Below, piece by piece: positions 6,719 through 17,300 of a stretch of 26,978 nucleotides of DNA. Each line of letters opens with the position of its first letter. Positions within the stretch are counted from its first letter, which is position 1. A program made the translations under genes and the position numbers. This stretch comes from Myxococcales bacterium (GTDB taxonomy: Bacteria > Myxococcota > Polyangia > Polyangiales > Polyangiaceae): positions 1-26,978 of the forward strand of contig PLXW01000026.1 in assembly GCA_003151595.1 (NCBI GenBank). Direction: 5' to 3'. The notes under the pieces were generated by a model, which saw only the letters and a list, made by a program, of their open reading frames with translations, was not told the origin of the DNA and searched no databases.

Positions 6719-9700
6719 GTGACTCTCCTTCGGCCCATTCTGCCGCCCCGTTTCAAGATCCTCCGGCGCATCGGCGAAGGGGGAATGGGCGTGGTCTACG
6801 AGGCCCAGGATCTCGAGCGCGACCAGCGCGTCGCGCTCAAGTCGGTTCTGCATGACGACGCCGACTCGCTCGCGCGCTTCAAGCATGAATTCCGCGCGCT
6901 CCAAGACATCCACCATCCCAACCTGGTGAGCTTGGGCGAGCTCGTCGCCAACGGAGGTGACCTGTTCTTCACGATGGAGCTCGTCGACGGGGTCGACCTC
7001 GTCACGTTCGTTCGCGGGGAGCGCCGCGCCATCGACGCGGCGGCGACGACCAGGATGCCCGAGGCGCGCGAGCCCGCGAATCCGACCCTCCCGGATCCTC
7101 CGCGCTCGGGGGTCAGCACTCGGCCGCCGCTGCCGCGCTCCGCGCCGCCGCCGTCGTCCATCGCGGCCTTCGACGAGGCGCGACTTCGTGACGCGTTCCG
7201 ACAGGTCGCGCTCGGCCTCGCAGCGCTGCACAAGGCGAACAAGATCCATCGCGACGTGAAGCCGTCGAACGTTCTCGTCACGCCCGCCGGACGCGTCGTG
7301 TTGCTCGACTTCGGACTGGTCGTCGAGACGAATAGCAGCGCGGCTGTGGAGCAGTCGATGATGGCCGGCACGCCCGGATACATGGCGCCAGAGCAGGTGA
7401 CGGGAGAGTCCGTCGGCGCGGAGGCCGACTGGTACGCGATGGGCGTCATGATGCACCAGTGCCTCACTGGGCGGCGTCCGTTCGAGGGGTCCACGATGAA
7501 GGTGCTCCAGGCGAAGATCGAGCGCGACCCGCCACCACCGAGCGCGCACGTCACCGGCATTCCCCACGACCTGGATGTCCTGTGCGCTCAGCTCCTCAGT
7601 GTCGACAAGAAGTCCCGCCCCTCGACGCACGAGGTGTTGACCCGGCTTCACGGGGATGGTGGGACCGATCCCAACGTCTCGCAGCCTGGGACGGTTCCGT
7701 TCGTGGGGAGACAGCGTGAGCTGATCGACCTCGCTCGTGCGTTCTCCGACGTCGTGTCCGGACAGGCCGTGACCGTCGCTCTGCAAGGGGAGTCGGGAGT
7801 CGGCAAGAGCTGCCTCGTCCGGCGCTTCGTCGACGACGTGCTCACCAAGAAGGGCGGGGATCTGCTCGTGCTCTCCGGGCGCTGCTACGAGCGCGAGGCC
7901 GTTCCTTACAAGGCGTTCGACGAGATCATCGACACGCTCAGTCGCAACCTCGCGCAGCTCGAGAACGCCGAGATCCTCACGCTTCTTCCGAGCCACGTCG
8001 AAGACCTGGCGCTGCTGTTCCCGGCGCTGCTGCGCGTGGAGCTCATCGCGCAGCACGTGAGGACGAGCGTGCTCGATCCGCACGAACGTCGGCGCCACGC
8101 CTTCGACGCCGTGCGCGAGCTGTTCACGCGCCTCGCGCGACGCCATCGCCTCGTGCTCGCGATCGACGACTTGCAATGGACCGACGCCGATAGCCTTGCG
8201 CTGCTCGCCGATCTCCTACGGTCGCCCAACGCGCCCCCGATGCTCTTGGTCGCGACGGTGCGGAAGGTCGCCGATGCGGCTGGCGGGCGCGCCAACGTGC
8301 TCGCTTCCCTGCCGGGCGACGTGCGCGTACTCGACCTCGATCGCCTCGCGCCGCAGGATGCGCGAGAGCTCGCCACCCGGCTCTTGAAGGGCGTACGGGA
8401 AGGAGTGGACGCTGCGGCCATCGCCGAGGAGGCGGGCGGGCATCCGCTCTTCATCGACGAGCTCGTGCGGCACGCCGTACTCACGAGCGGAGAACATCCC
8501 GCCGCAGCGCTCCGGCTCGACGACGCGCTCGCCGCGCGGGTGGAGCTGCTCGACCCGAGCGCGCGTCGCGTGTTGGAGCTCGCGTGCGTGTTTGGCGCGC
8601 CCACCTCGCAAGAAACGCTGGCTCACGCCGCAGCGCTCGACATGAGAGAGTTCGTGCGCACGGTCTCGCTCCTGCGAACCTCGAATCTGGTACGCACGCG
8701 CGGCGCTCGCGTGAGCGATGCCATCGAGCCGTACCACGACCGCGTCCGCGAGGCGCTCATCGCTCGGATGGATCCCGAGGTGCGGCGCAGCCGGCACGAG
8801 AGCCTCGCTTCGGCACTCGAAGTGTCGAGGGCCTTCGACCCCGAGGTGCTCGCCACGCACTGGACGGGTGCCGGACAGCCCGCCCGCGCGGCGAAGTATT
8901 CCATCGTCGCCGCGGAGCAGGCGGTCGTCGCCTTGGCCTTCGATCGCGCCGCGCGCCTGTACGAAGAGGCCATCGCGCTTCTTCCGGTGAACGATCCACG
9001 GCGCGATGCGCTTCGCCGCCAGCTGGGCGATGCGCTCGCGAACGCGGGGCAGGGCGTGAGAGCGGCCGACGAGTACGAGCGCGCGGCGACCGTATCCAGC
9101 GCCGCTGACGCGCTGGAATTGCGGCGACGTGCGGCGGCTCAACTCCTGCGATCGGGCGAAATGGCGCGCGGCATGGCCGCGTCGCGGAGGGTCCTCGCCG
9201 CGGTGGGAATGCGCTTCGCACGCACCACGCTCGAGGCCGTGATCAGCTTCATTTGGTATCGGTGCATGCTGCGGATGCGCGGGCTCGATTTCGTGGCGCG
9301 CGACGAGAGCGAGATCGCCGCCGAAGAGTTGATGCGCGTCGACGTGTGCGGCTCGGTCGCGGACACCGCGCCGTACGCCGATACGCTTCGCGGCGCGATC
9401 TTCCACGTGCGCCATCTCCTCCTCGCGCTCCGCCTCGGCGAACCGAAGCGCATCGCGCGGGCGCTCGCGATCGAGTGCAGCTACCTCGGCGCCAGCGGCT
9501 CGAAAAAGTGGGCGCGCACCCAGCGGACGATCGCGCGAGCGCGCGACGTCTCCGAGCGAGCCGGCACACCCGAAGCACGCGCGAGGATGCTCGCCTACGA
9601 AGGGGCGGCCTACTGCTTCAACCTCCGCTACGTCTCGTCGATCGAGCGGCTCGAGGGATCCATCGCCCTCTATCGCGAGGTCCCGGGGTCGGCCTGGGAG

Positions 9701-10489
9701 ATCACGATTTCGCGCTTCTTCCTCTTCGTAGCGTACCACTACGCGTGTCGCTTCGTGGAGCAGCGTGTGGAGCAGGAGGCGGCGCTGAAGGACGCGCTGG
9801 CGCGCGGAGACACGTACGCGGCGGTGATGTTCCGCATCGGAGTCTTGAATCGGATCTGGTGGGCGGCGGGCGACCCCGAACGGGCCCGACGCGAGCTCGA
9901 CGCGGCGGTGCGCGACTGGCGGGCGGGAAGCGGCGGGTACGACTTGGTCCACTTCCACCAGCTCGTCGGCTACGCGTACATCGACCTCTACGAAGGGAAA
10001 GCCGCGGTGGCACACGCCCGTGTGTTGAAGGAGTGGCCAGCGCTTCGCCGCTCGCTCTTCCTGCAAGTCGAACCGCTGGCGCTCGAGGCCCAGGCCCTCC
10101 GCGCACGCGCGGCGCTAGGCGTGGCCGCAGACCCGCGCTGCAAGAATCGCAAGGCACTCATTCGCGAGGCGGAGCACGCGTTGCGCGGCTTCAAGGCCAT
10201 CGAGACGGCGACCAATCGGTGGGCGATGTTGTCGATTCGAACGGGGATCGCTGCGCTCGAAGGGCGCAACGACGAAGTCATGCGCCTGCTCGATCACATC
10301 TCGAAGGACGACACCGAGGAAGGTTGGCTCGCGCACCATCTCGCGCTTTGGGTGCTGGGAGCGAGGCGCGGTGGGATCGAAGGCGTGGCGCAAGTGCGAC
10401 GGGCGAAGGACGCGCTCGCCGCCCGAGGGATCGCGCCCGACGAGCGCATGATGACCGTCATCTTTCCTGGGCTCGGAGCGATCGAGTGA
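6719..10489 (+). CDS. Ser/Thr protein kinase - AAA/STAND ATPase - TPR hybrid (paralog 1)
   Basis: A 1256-residue cytoplasmic signalling protein. The kinase domain (about 12-300) has the Gly loop GEGGMGVVY (19-27), Lys41, HRDVKPSN with catalytic Asp179, DFG (197-199) and MAPEQ (222-226), so it should be an active Hanks-type kinase. After a VGRQREL entry motif an AAA_16-type NTPase follows, with Walker A GESGVGKS (357-364) and Walker B LVLAIDDLQW (Asp483, Asp484). The remaining ~600 residues are helical and Ala/Arg-rich, with TPR-like pairs, as in MalT- and PknK-like proteins. Compared with the next gene it has a ~42-residue Pro/Ser/Thr-rich insertion (about 104-149) in the kinase hinge. No ATG fits; GTG 6719 puts the start where the paralog starts. 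A far upstream start (6545) is possible but would add an unlike, Arg-rich leader. Ligand and substrates unknown. Confidence 0.9.
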   Translation: MTLLRPILPPRFKILRRIGEGGMGVVYEAQDLERDQRVALKSVLHDDADSLARFKHEFRALQDIHHPNLVSLGELVANGGDLFFTMELVDGVDLVTFVRGERRAIDAAATTRMPEAREPANPTLPDPPRSGVSTRPPLPRSAPPPSSIAAFDEARLRDAFRQVALGLAALHKANKIHRDVKPSNVLVTPAGRVVLLDFGLVVETNSSAAVEQSMMAGTPGYMAPEQVTGESVGAEADWYAMGVMMHQCLTGRRPFEGSTMKVLQAKIERDPPPPSAHVTGIPHDLDVLCAQLLSVDKKSRPSTHEVLTRLHGDGGTDPNVSQPGTVPFVGRQRELIDLARAFSDVVSGQAVTVALQGESGVGKSCLVRRFVDDVLTKKGGDLLVLSGRCYEREAVPYKAFDEIIDTLSRNLAQLENAEILTLLPSHVEDLALLFPALLRVELIAQHVRTSVLDPHERRRHAFDAVRELFTRLARRHRLVLAIDDLQWTDADSLALLADLLRSPNAPPMLLVATVRKVADAAGGRANVLASLPGDVRVLDLDRLAPQDARELATRLLKGVREGVDAAAIAEEAGGHPLFIDELVRHAVLTSGEHPAAALRLDDALAARVELLDPSARRVLELACVFGAPTSQETLAHAAALDMREFVRTVSLLRTSNLVRTRGARVSDAIEPYHDRVREALIARMDPEVRRSRHESLASALEVSRAFDPEVLATHWTGAGQPARAAKYSIVAAEQAVVALAFDRAARLYEEAIALLPVNDPRRDALRRQLGDALANAGQGVRAADEYERAATVSSAADALELRRRAAAQLLRSGEMARGMAASRRVLAAVGMRFARTTLEAVISFIWYRCMLRMRGLDFVARDESEIAAEELMRVDVCGSVADTAPYADTLRGAIFHVRHLLLALRLGEPKRIARALAIECSYLGASGSKKWARTQRTIARARDVSERAGTPEARARMLAYEGAAYCFNLRYVSSIERLEGSIALYREVPGSAWEITISRFFLFVAYHYACRFVEQRVEQEAALKDALARGDTYAAVMFRIGVLNRIWWAAGDPERARRELDAAVRDWRAGSGGYDLVHFHQLVGYAYIDLYEGKAAVAHARVLKEWPALRRSLFLQVEPLALEAQALRARAALGVAADPRCKNRKALIREAEHALRGFKAIETATNRWAMLSIRTGIAALEGRNDEVMRLLDHISKDDTEEGWLAHHLALWVLGARRGGIEGVAQVRRAKDALAARGIAPDERMMTVIFPGLGAIE

Positions 10490-10490
10490 C

Positions 10491-10504
10491 CTCGCGATAG
10501 CGAG
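10491..10504 (+). other. Short hairpin directly after the first kinase gene
   Basis: CTCGC-GATA-GCGAG forms a perfect 5-base stem with a 4-base loop, two bases after the stop codon. There is no T-run, so it is not a standard intrinsic terminator. It might stabilise the transcript end or attenuate read-through into the second kinase gene, which starts 97 bases after the first gene's stop. Confidence 0.25.
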
Positions 10505-10586
10505 AGTCCTCTGCCCGAAAAGAGAGACGCCGCGGGCATCGGTGACTTCGGGACGCGTTGCTGCGTATCGTGGAAGCTGCGATCAG

Positions 10587-13500
10587 ATGGATCAAGGCCG
10601 AGCACCGATCCGTGAGTTCCTGCCACCGGAGCGCTTTCGTCTTCTGCGAAGGATCGGCGAAGGGGGCATGGGCGTCGTCTATGAAGCGCTCGATCAGCAG
10701 CGGAGCGCGCGCGTCGCCATCAAGACGATCCGGATGGCCTCGGCCGACGGGCTCCTCCGCTTCAAGCGGGAATTCCGCACGCTCCAGGATCTGCATCATC
10801 GGAACCTGATCTCGCTGGGAGAGCTCTTCTCCGAGGGGGGACAGTGGTTCTTCACGATGGAGCTCATCGAGGGCGTCGACATGGTCGCCCACGTTCGCCG
10901 GCGCACCGCGGCCGGTGACGGAGCCCCGGACTACGACGTCCTCCGTCGATGTCTTGCGCAGCTTGCCGAGGGACTCGAGGCCCTGCACCGCGCTCACAAG
11001 GTTCATCGCGACATCAAGCCGTCGAACGTGCTCGTCACGAGCGACGAGCGAGTGGTCATCCTCGACTTCGGCGTCGTCGTCGATCTGGACGACGACAACG
11101 CGTCGGCGACCGAGGTCGTCGGAACGGCGGCGTACATGGCGCCGGAGCAGGCGCTCGGCGAGACGATCACTCCTCCCGTGGATCTCTACGCCGTCGGCGC
11201 GCTTCTCTACGAAGCGCTCACGGGGCGCCCCCCCTTCGTCGGGAGCACGATGGACGTACTTCGCCGCAAGGTGACCGACGCGCTCCCTCCACCGAGCAAG
11301 CTTGCGCCGAGCACGCCACCGGATCTCGACGCGCTCGCGATGGATCTCCTCGCGTCGGAGCCGGGGCGACGGCCGACCGCGCGTGCCGTCGCGCAGCACT
11401 TGCAAGGGCGCGCGAGCACACCGAGCGTGCGCCCCGCCGCAGTGACGTCGCCGGAGTTCGTCGGGCGCGGCGAAGAGCTTGCGCGGCTCGCGGACGCCTT
11501 CGAGTGCTTCCGCCGCGGCGAGACCACGGTGGTCGTCGTCGAGGGGGAATCGGGGGTGGGCAAGAGCGCGCTGATCCGGCACTTCCTCGATGACGTTCTT
11601 GCGCGCGACGTGGGCGCCGCCGTCGTTCTGACGGGGCGTTGCCGCGAGCGCGAGTCGGTCCCGTACAACGCGTTCGACGGCGCCGTCGATGCGCTCAGCC
11701 GCTTCCTCCTGCGCACGCCGAGTCCTGACTCCGTGCTCCCGCTGCGCATCGATGTCGTCACGCAGGCGTTCCCGGTGCTCCTCGCGGTCCCGGAGGCGGC
11801 CACCGCGCGCTTGCCCGTCGAGGAGGACACCGATCCCATCCAGTACAGGCGCCGCCTCTTCGGCGCCGTTCGCGAGCTCTTCGCTCGCCTCGGGCAGCGT
11901 TTCTCGGTCGTGCTCGTCCTCGACGATCTCCAGTGGGCGGACGTCGACAGTCTGGCGCTGCTCGCGGAGATTACGCGCGCCCCCGACGCTCCGCGCGTGC
12001 TCGTCCTCGCGACCCAGCGCCAGGCTCTGGCCCCCGCCACTCGCGCTCGGATCGCAAAGGCCGTCGGGGAAAAGGCGCGTCGCATCGTCCTCGAGAGCCT
12101 GTCACAGTCGGAGGCTCAGATTCTGGTCGAGCGTCTCGGTGGCGGGAAGGCATTGTCCGCCGCGGACGCGGAGCGCATCGTCCGTGAGGCCCACGGCCAC
12201 CCACTCTTCATCGACGAGCTCGTTCGCTACGTCGCCGAGGGCGGGACCGCATCCGGGGAGGTGAGGCTCGACGACGCGCTTTGGGCGCGTGTGGCTCGGC
12301 TCGAGGCGTCCCCTCGCGATCTCGCGACGCTCGTCGCGGTCGCCGGCGCTCCTATCGCCGCGACGGTCCTCGCGCACGCCGCCGCGCTCGACGGTGCCAC
12401 GGCGGCGATGCACCTCGACTTGCTCCGCAGCGCGCAGCTCGTACGCGGAACGGATTCCCGGTCAACGGAAGTATTCGAGCCCTACCACGATCGCGTACGC
12501 GAAGCGGTGCTCGCAAACCTCTCGTCCGAGCAACGACGCGATGCCCACGAGCGCCTCGCGCGAGCGCTCGAGGGGACCAACGCATCCGACGACGAGGCCC
12601 TCGCCATTCACTGGCGCGAGGCGGGCGATGGCGTGCGCGCGGCGAGATTCGCGACGAGCGCGGCGAACGGCGCGATGGCGGCGTTCGCGTTCGATCACGC
12701 GGCGGATCTCTATCGGCTCTCACTCGAGCTCGCGCCGCCGTCGGGTGCCGAGTCCGTCGCGTTGCGCGCTCGTCTCGGTGAAGCGCTCGCGAACGCCGGA
12801 CGCGGAGCCGATTCAGCCGGCGCATATCTACGCGCTGCGCAGGACGCTCCGGCCGACGCCGCGCTGGTGTTGAAGGAGCGTGCGGCGTCGCAGTTGATGC
12901 GCGCTGGACACATGGACGAGGGCGTCGCCGTCGTTCGCGACGTGCTCGCCGCGGTCGGAATGTCGCTGCCGCAGACGCCGATTCGCGCGCTCGCGTCGTT
13001 TCTTTTTCGGCGCGCGCTCGTCTGGCTCCGCGGCTTCGAGTTCAAGGTGCGCGCAGCCAAGGACGTCCCCCCTCACCAGCTTCTCGTGACGGACCTCCTA
13101 TGGTCGCTCTCGTTCGTCCTGAGCTTCGTCGACACGGTGCGCGGTGGGGACTTCCAAGCTCGCTACGTCGTGCGCGCGCTCGACGCCGGAGAGCCGTACC
13201 GGATCGTGCGCGCGATCGCGAACGAAGCGCCGTACGGCGTGAGCATCGGGAGGAGGGGATGGCCACAAGCCGAGGCTCTCTTGGTGCGTGCCCGCGCGCT
13301 CGCGGACCGAATCGGCGACGCGCGAAGCGTCGTCTACGTGACGATTGCCTCGGGCATCGCGAACTACCTCGCCGGGCATTTCAAGGAGAGCCTGCGCCTC
13401 TGCGACGAGGGAATGGCGCGCGAGGCCTCGGGCCTGTTCGCGGAGCGGATGCGCGCCAGGCAATTCGCCTGCTACTCGCTCGCTCTCATGGGCCAGTTCG

Positions 13501-14243
13501 CCGAGCTCGGACGCCGCGTCCCGGAGTACCTCCGCGACGCCGAAGCGCATGGTGACGTCTATCTCTCGACGAACCTGCAGATCGGTCTTCCGCAGATGAC
13601 GTGGCTCGTTCAGGGCGACGTGGCGCGTGCCCGCGCCGGAGTCGCCGCCGCGAAGGCACGCTGGACGGCTCAGGGCTTCACGCTGGAGACGTATTACACG
13701 CTGCTTGCTGAGGTTCAGACGGAGCTCTACGCGGGCTTTCCCGAAATCGCATGGCGCGTGTTGATCGATCGATGGCCCGCGCTCCGCCGGTCGTTTCTCT
13801 TGCGCATTCAGACAGTGCGATTCTCGGCGCTGCACGCGAGGGCGCGAGCCGCGGTCGCGCTCGCAGAACGCGAGCCTGACCGGCGCGCGGAGCTACTCGC
13901 GGACGCGGAGCGTTCCGCGAAGGAGCTCGCGCGCGATCACCATGCCTGGGGCGTTCCGCTTGCCACGCTCATACGGGCAGGCGTCGCGCGGTTGCGGGGT
14001 GAGGACGCCGTTGCGCTCCTGGCCAAAGCAGGAGGGGAGTGCGCGCGCTTCGACCTGCACCTTCACGCGGCTGCGGCCCGCTTCGCGGAGGCCCACCTAC
14101 GCAGCGGCGACGCGGCTCGCGCGTTGCGCGACGAGGCGGAGGCCTTCATGCGCGACCAAGGGATCGTCGACTTCGCACGCGCGACCATGCTCCTCGCGCC
14201 CGGACTGCTGGGCGGCGCTCCGCCGCTACCGCCGCTCCCATGA
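10587..14243 (+). CDS. Ser/Thr protein kinase - AAA/STAND ATPase - TPR hybrid (paralog 2)
   Basis: A 1218-residue paralog of the preceding gene, in tandem. Kinase: GEGGMGVVY (24-32), Lys46, HRDIKPSN with Asp142, DFG (160-162), MAPEQ (184-188). ATPase: Walker A GESGVGKS (320-327) and Walker B LVLDDLQW (Asp446, Asp447). From the HRD motif to Walker B every landmark is exactly 37 residues earlier than in paralog 1. The two proteins are therefore collinear there, with no net insertion or deletion. The kinase activation segment differs (VVDLDDDNASATEVVGTAAY here), so inputs or targets may have diverged. The C-terminal ~600 residues are again TPR-like helices. ATG 10587 is preceded by GGAAG at about ten bases and begins just before the kinase. 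Likely co-transcribed with paralog 1 and with the regulator gene that follows after 88 bases. Confidence 0.92.
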   Translation: MDQGRAPIREFLPPERFRLLRRIGEGGMGVVYEALDQQRSARVAIKTIRMASADGLLRFKREFRTLQDLHHRNLISLGELFSEGGQWFFTMELIEGVDMVAHVRRRTAAGDGAPDYDVLRRCLAQLAEGLEALHRAHKVHRDIKPSNVLVTSDERVVILDFGVVVDLDDDNASATEVVGTAAYMAPEQALGETITPPVDLYAVGALLYEALTGRPPFVGSTMDVLRRKVTDALPPPSKLAPSTPPDLDALAMDLLASEPGRRPTARAVAQHLQGRASTPSVRPAAVTSPEFVGRGEELARLADAFECFRRGETTVVVVEGESGVGKSALIRHFLDDVLARDVGAAVVLTGRCRERESVPYNAFDGAVDALSRFLLRTPSPDSVLPLRIDVVTQAFPVLLAVPEAATARLPVEEDTDPIQYRRRLFGAVRELFARLGQRFSVVLVLDDLQWADVDSLALLAEITRAPDAPRVLVLATQRQALAPATRARIAKAVGEKARRIVLESLSQSEAQILVERLGGGKALSAADAERIVREAHGHPLFIDELVRYVAEGGTASGEVRLDDALWARVARLEASPRDLATLVAVAGAPIAATVLAHAAALDGATAAMHLDLLRSAQLVRGTDSRSTEVFEPYHDRVREAVLANLSSEQRRDAHERLARALEGTNASDDEALAIHWREAGDGVRAARFATSAANGAMAAFAFDHAADLYRLSLELAPPSGAESVALRARLGEALANAGRGADSAGAYLRAAQDAPADAALVLKERAASQLMRAGHMDEGVAVVRDVLAAVGMSLPQTPIRALASFLFRRALVWLRGFEFKVRAAKDVPPHQLLVTDLLWSLSFVLSFVDTVRGGDFQARYVVRALDAGEPYRIVRAIANEAPYGVSIGRRGWPQAEALLVRARALADRIGDARSVVYVTIASGIANYLAGHFKESLRLCDEGMAREASGLFAERMRARQFACYSLALMGQFAELGRRVPEYLRDAEAHGDVYLSTNLQIGLPQMTWLVQGDVARARAGVAAAKARWTAQGFTLETYYTLLAEVQTELYAGFPEIAWRVLIDRWPALRRSFLLRIQTVRFSALHARARAAVALAEREPDRRAELLADAERSAKELARDHHAWGVPLATLIRAGVARLRGEDAVALLAKAGGECARFDLHLHAAAARFAEAHLRSGDAARALRDEAEAFMRDQGIVDFARATMLLAPGLLGGAPPLPPLP

Positions 14244-14331
14244 CGGATCGTCGGCTCGAGTCTCGCGTCGTTCGTCGCCGCCGTGATGGGACCTTGGACA
14301 TACCTAGCGAACACAGTTACTTCGATGCGCG

Positions 14332-17300
14332 ATGAATCCTCGCGCCCGCGCCCTTCAGTCTCTGCGACGCGACGCCGGCTCCACGCCGTGCCTCGTCGGG
14401 CGTGACGACGACGCAGCGCGGCTCTCCGCTCTGACGACGTTTCAATCGGTCGTCTGGGTTCATGGACCGACGGGAATCGGCAAAACTGCGTTCGCGGCGG
14501 CGACGCTCGACGATGGCCATCGCGCTCGCGCTCTTCCCGAACCGGCGTACGTCTCGATCTCAGGGGCTACGTCCGCACGAGCGTTGCTCGAGCTGTCCGC
14601 GCTGGCTGTTGGTCGCGAACCGCCGACGGCTTCGAACGCAAAAGCAGCAAGCGCGCTCGGACGCATGCTGGAAGGGGCTCCGCGCGCGCTCGTGTGGGAC
14701 GATGCTGACGCCGCCGATCCACAGGCCGTCGCCGCCGTGCTCACGCAGGTCGGGCCGATGCTGCGTCGCTCTCGGCTCATCGTCCTCGCGCGCACGCCCC
14801 CTGCGGTGTCCGTAGCGGTCCTCGAGCTCCTGCCGCTGAGCGAAGCCGCGTCGCGAGAGCTTCTCGACGCCCTCGAGCGCGCGCGAGGGGTCGAGATTCG
14901 GGACGAGGTCCTGCGCGTGGCATCGGGGAACCCGCTCGCATTGCAGCTCGCGTTCGGACGGCTCGGTGATCTGGCGGCGGGCGATCTCCAGGAGATCCTC
15001 GAGCGCGCGGCGGCCGAGACGGTGACGAACGCCTCGCGTGCGGTGCTCGAAGTCTTGCTCGCGACTCCCGCACCGCTGCCGGAGGCGCTGCTCTACGACG
15101 TGATGCCCGAGGCACGTTCGACGCTCGCGCGCCTTCGTCGGCTCGGAATGCTCGTCGAGCAGCACCGCGCCGTCTCACTGCACAGGGGTGCGGCGCAGCA
15201 GCTCCGCGCGAGCCTGGGGCCGGAGCGGGAGGTGGGCGCGTGGACCGTCTTGGATGCGGTGGCCACGCGCGCGCTCGCGACGGCGCCTGGGAACGCCGAC
15301 GCATTGTTGATTGGCTGCGACGCGCTTCTCGCTCGGGGTGAACCGCGAGCCGCTCTCGCCAAGCTCGGGGACCATGGCGGCGCGCGCGCCGCGATGCAGA
15401 GCGCCCTCCTCGAACGACTCGTCGTGGGCATCGCTCGGGCAGACGCATCGTGCGCCTCGGACGCGCGAATGCTGCTCGCCCGCGAGCTCATGGTTCGCGG
15501 CGACGTCGAGGCCGCGCAACGTGCCATCGAACCGCTCGAGGCAAGCGACCTGTCAGCCGACGCGAAGGCGCGCGTCGACGCGTTGCGTGCGCGCATCCTC
15601 GCGCGCGGCGGGGAGATGGCGCGCGCGCAGCGCGCCGTCGCGAGCATGCCGCGCGGACTCCTCTTCCCGGACGTCGAGATCGCACTCGAGCTGACTCGAG
15701 CGATGGTCGACATGTTTCGTGCGGAGTTGAACTCTGCGCGGGCACACCTCCGCGTTCTTGCCGCACGTACACAAGGGTCTCCCGACCTCGAGTACCAGCG
15801 CGCCATCCTTCTGGCGCTCTCCTATTTCTTCGAGGAGCGCTTCTCTCGAGCGGCCGCATCAGCGCGCCGCGCGCGACGCAGGTACGGACGCACCGGCGTC
15901 CGAGCCTCCATCGGCGGAGTCATCGAGGCCATCGCGCTGCTCTTCCTCGACGAGGTCGATCACGCTGCGGCGCTCATCGATCGCCAGACCGACCATCTCG
16001 ATCTCACGGATCCCGAGGAGCCGCTGCGCGAGGACTTCTTGGTCCTCTTCCCGGTCGCGGTCAGGGCGCGCCGCGGAGAGCTCGAGGCGTTCCTGGCCGA
16101 GATCGAGCCCGTGTTCGAAAACCTCCGAGAGCGCGGCGACCGCGGACTCTCGGCGATCATGGCGCGCATGATCGCTCGGGCCGCGATGGAGGTCGGTCGT
16201 TTCGAGCAAGCCGAGTCGCTCCTTCGTGTGGCGACCGGCGTCGCCGACGAATCGGGATTTCACATGCTCAAGCCAGCATGCAATCGTGACGCCGCGTTGC
16301 TGGCGGATGCTCGTGGTGAGCACGACCGCGCCCGCGCGCTGATCGGAGCGGCGCTGGCGCAGCTACCGGGGTCGTCCTGGATCAAGGTCGATGCCTGGGC
16401 GCTAGGGGCAGCCGCCGAGCCCACCGGCCTGGAGCCGTCCGCCGGCCTGCGGGCCTACACCGCGCTCCGTGGCGCAGAGCGTGCGCTTCGCGACGGTGAC
16501 GTCGCTCGAGCGCGCAGCGACGCCCGCGACGCCATCGTCCACTACGGCCATCGCGGTATGCGCCTCGAGCTCGCGCGCGCCTACCTTGCTTATGGCGAAG
16601 CGGCGGCGCGCGCGGGCGACATCCCCGACGCGCGCGAAGCACTCGACGCCTGCGACTCCGTCGCTCGTCCGCGCGGGTACGCCCCAATCGTCGCCGGGGC
16701 CCTCGTGGTGCGCGCCGCGATCGCCGATCGCACGGGTCAGCTCGACGCCTACGCGCAGACGCTCGAAGCTCTCGTCTCGCGAACGGAGACGTCGTCACGC
16801 GTCCTGAGTCGCGCGCTGACGCGGTTGGATCTGCCGCCGCTCGATGCGCCTGGCGAGATGAGGTGGCTCGATGCGCGCCTCGTGCGACTAGGGCTCGATC
16901 GTCCGGCCGATCGTACCTTCGCGACGCATTCGGCGATGTATCTACAGGCTTCAGGCGAACCGCCGCCCATCGACGTAGGCCTACTCCTGGACGTGGACGC
17001 GAGGCGGGTTCTCGCCAAGGGGAGGGACGTAGCTCTGACCGAGCAGCGAGTAGCGCTCCTGGAGATGCTGATTCTTTCGGGACCACGAGGCGTGTCTCTC
17101 GAGGAGCTCTATGCCGGCGCACTGGGGGGACAGGCGTTCCACCCACTTCAACACCGGAACAGCGTCTACGTGGCCATGACGCGTCTGCGCGCGGTCATGC
17201 GACCGCTCTTCGGACGCGAGGCGATCACCGAACAGGGGGACGGGCGCTACCGCCTTCGTCCTGACCTAGGCTGCGCTGCCACCGGACGCGCCGAGGAATT

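Noticed and set aside
8216..10066. Long antisense open frame inside the first kinase gene
   Set aside because: Low-quality Arg/Ala-rich reading opposite well supported coding sequence; a by-product of GC-rich third positions.
10491..10504. Intrinsic terminator between the two kinase genes
   Set aside because: The 5-base stem lacks a T-run; kept only as a short hairpin.
14294..14322. Promoter TTGGAC-N17-TTACTT before the winged-helix regulator gene
   Set aside because: The -10 match is poor, and the 88-base gap to the previous gene allows read-through.
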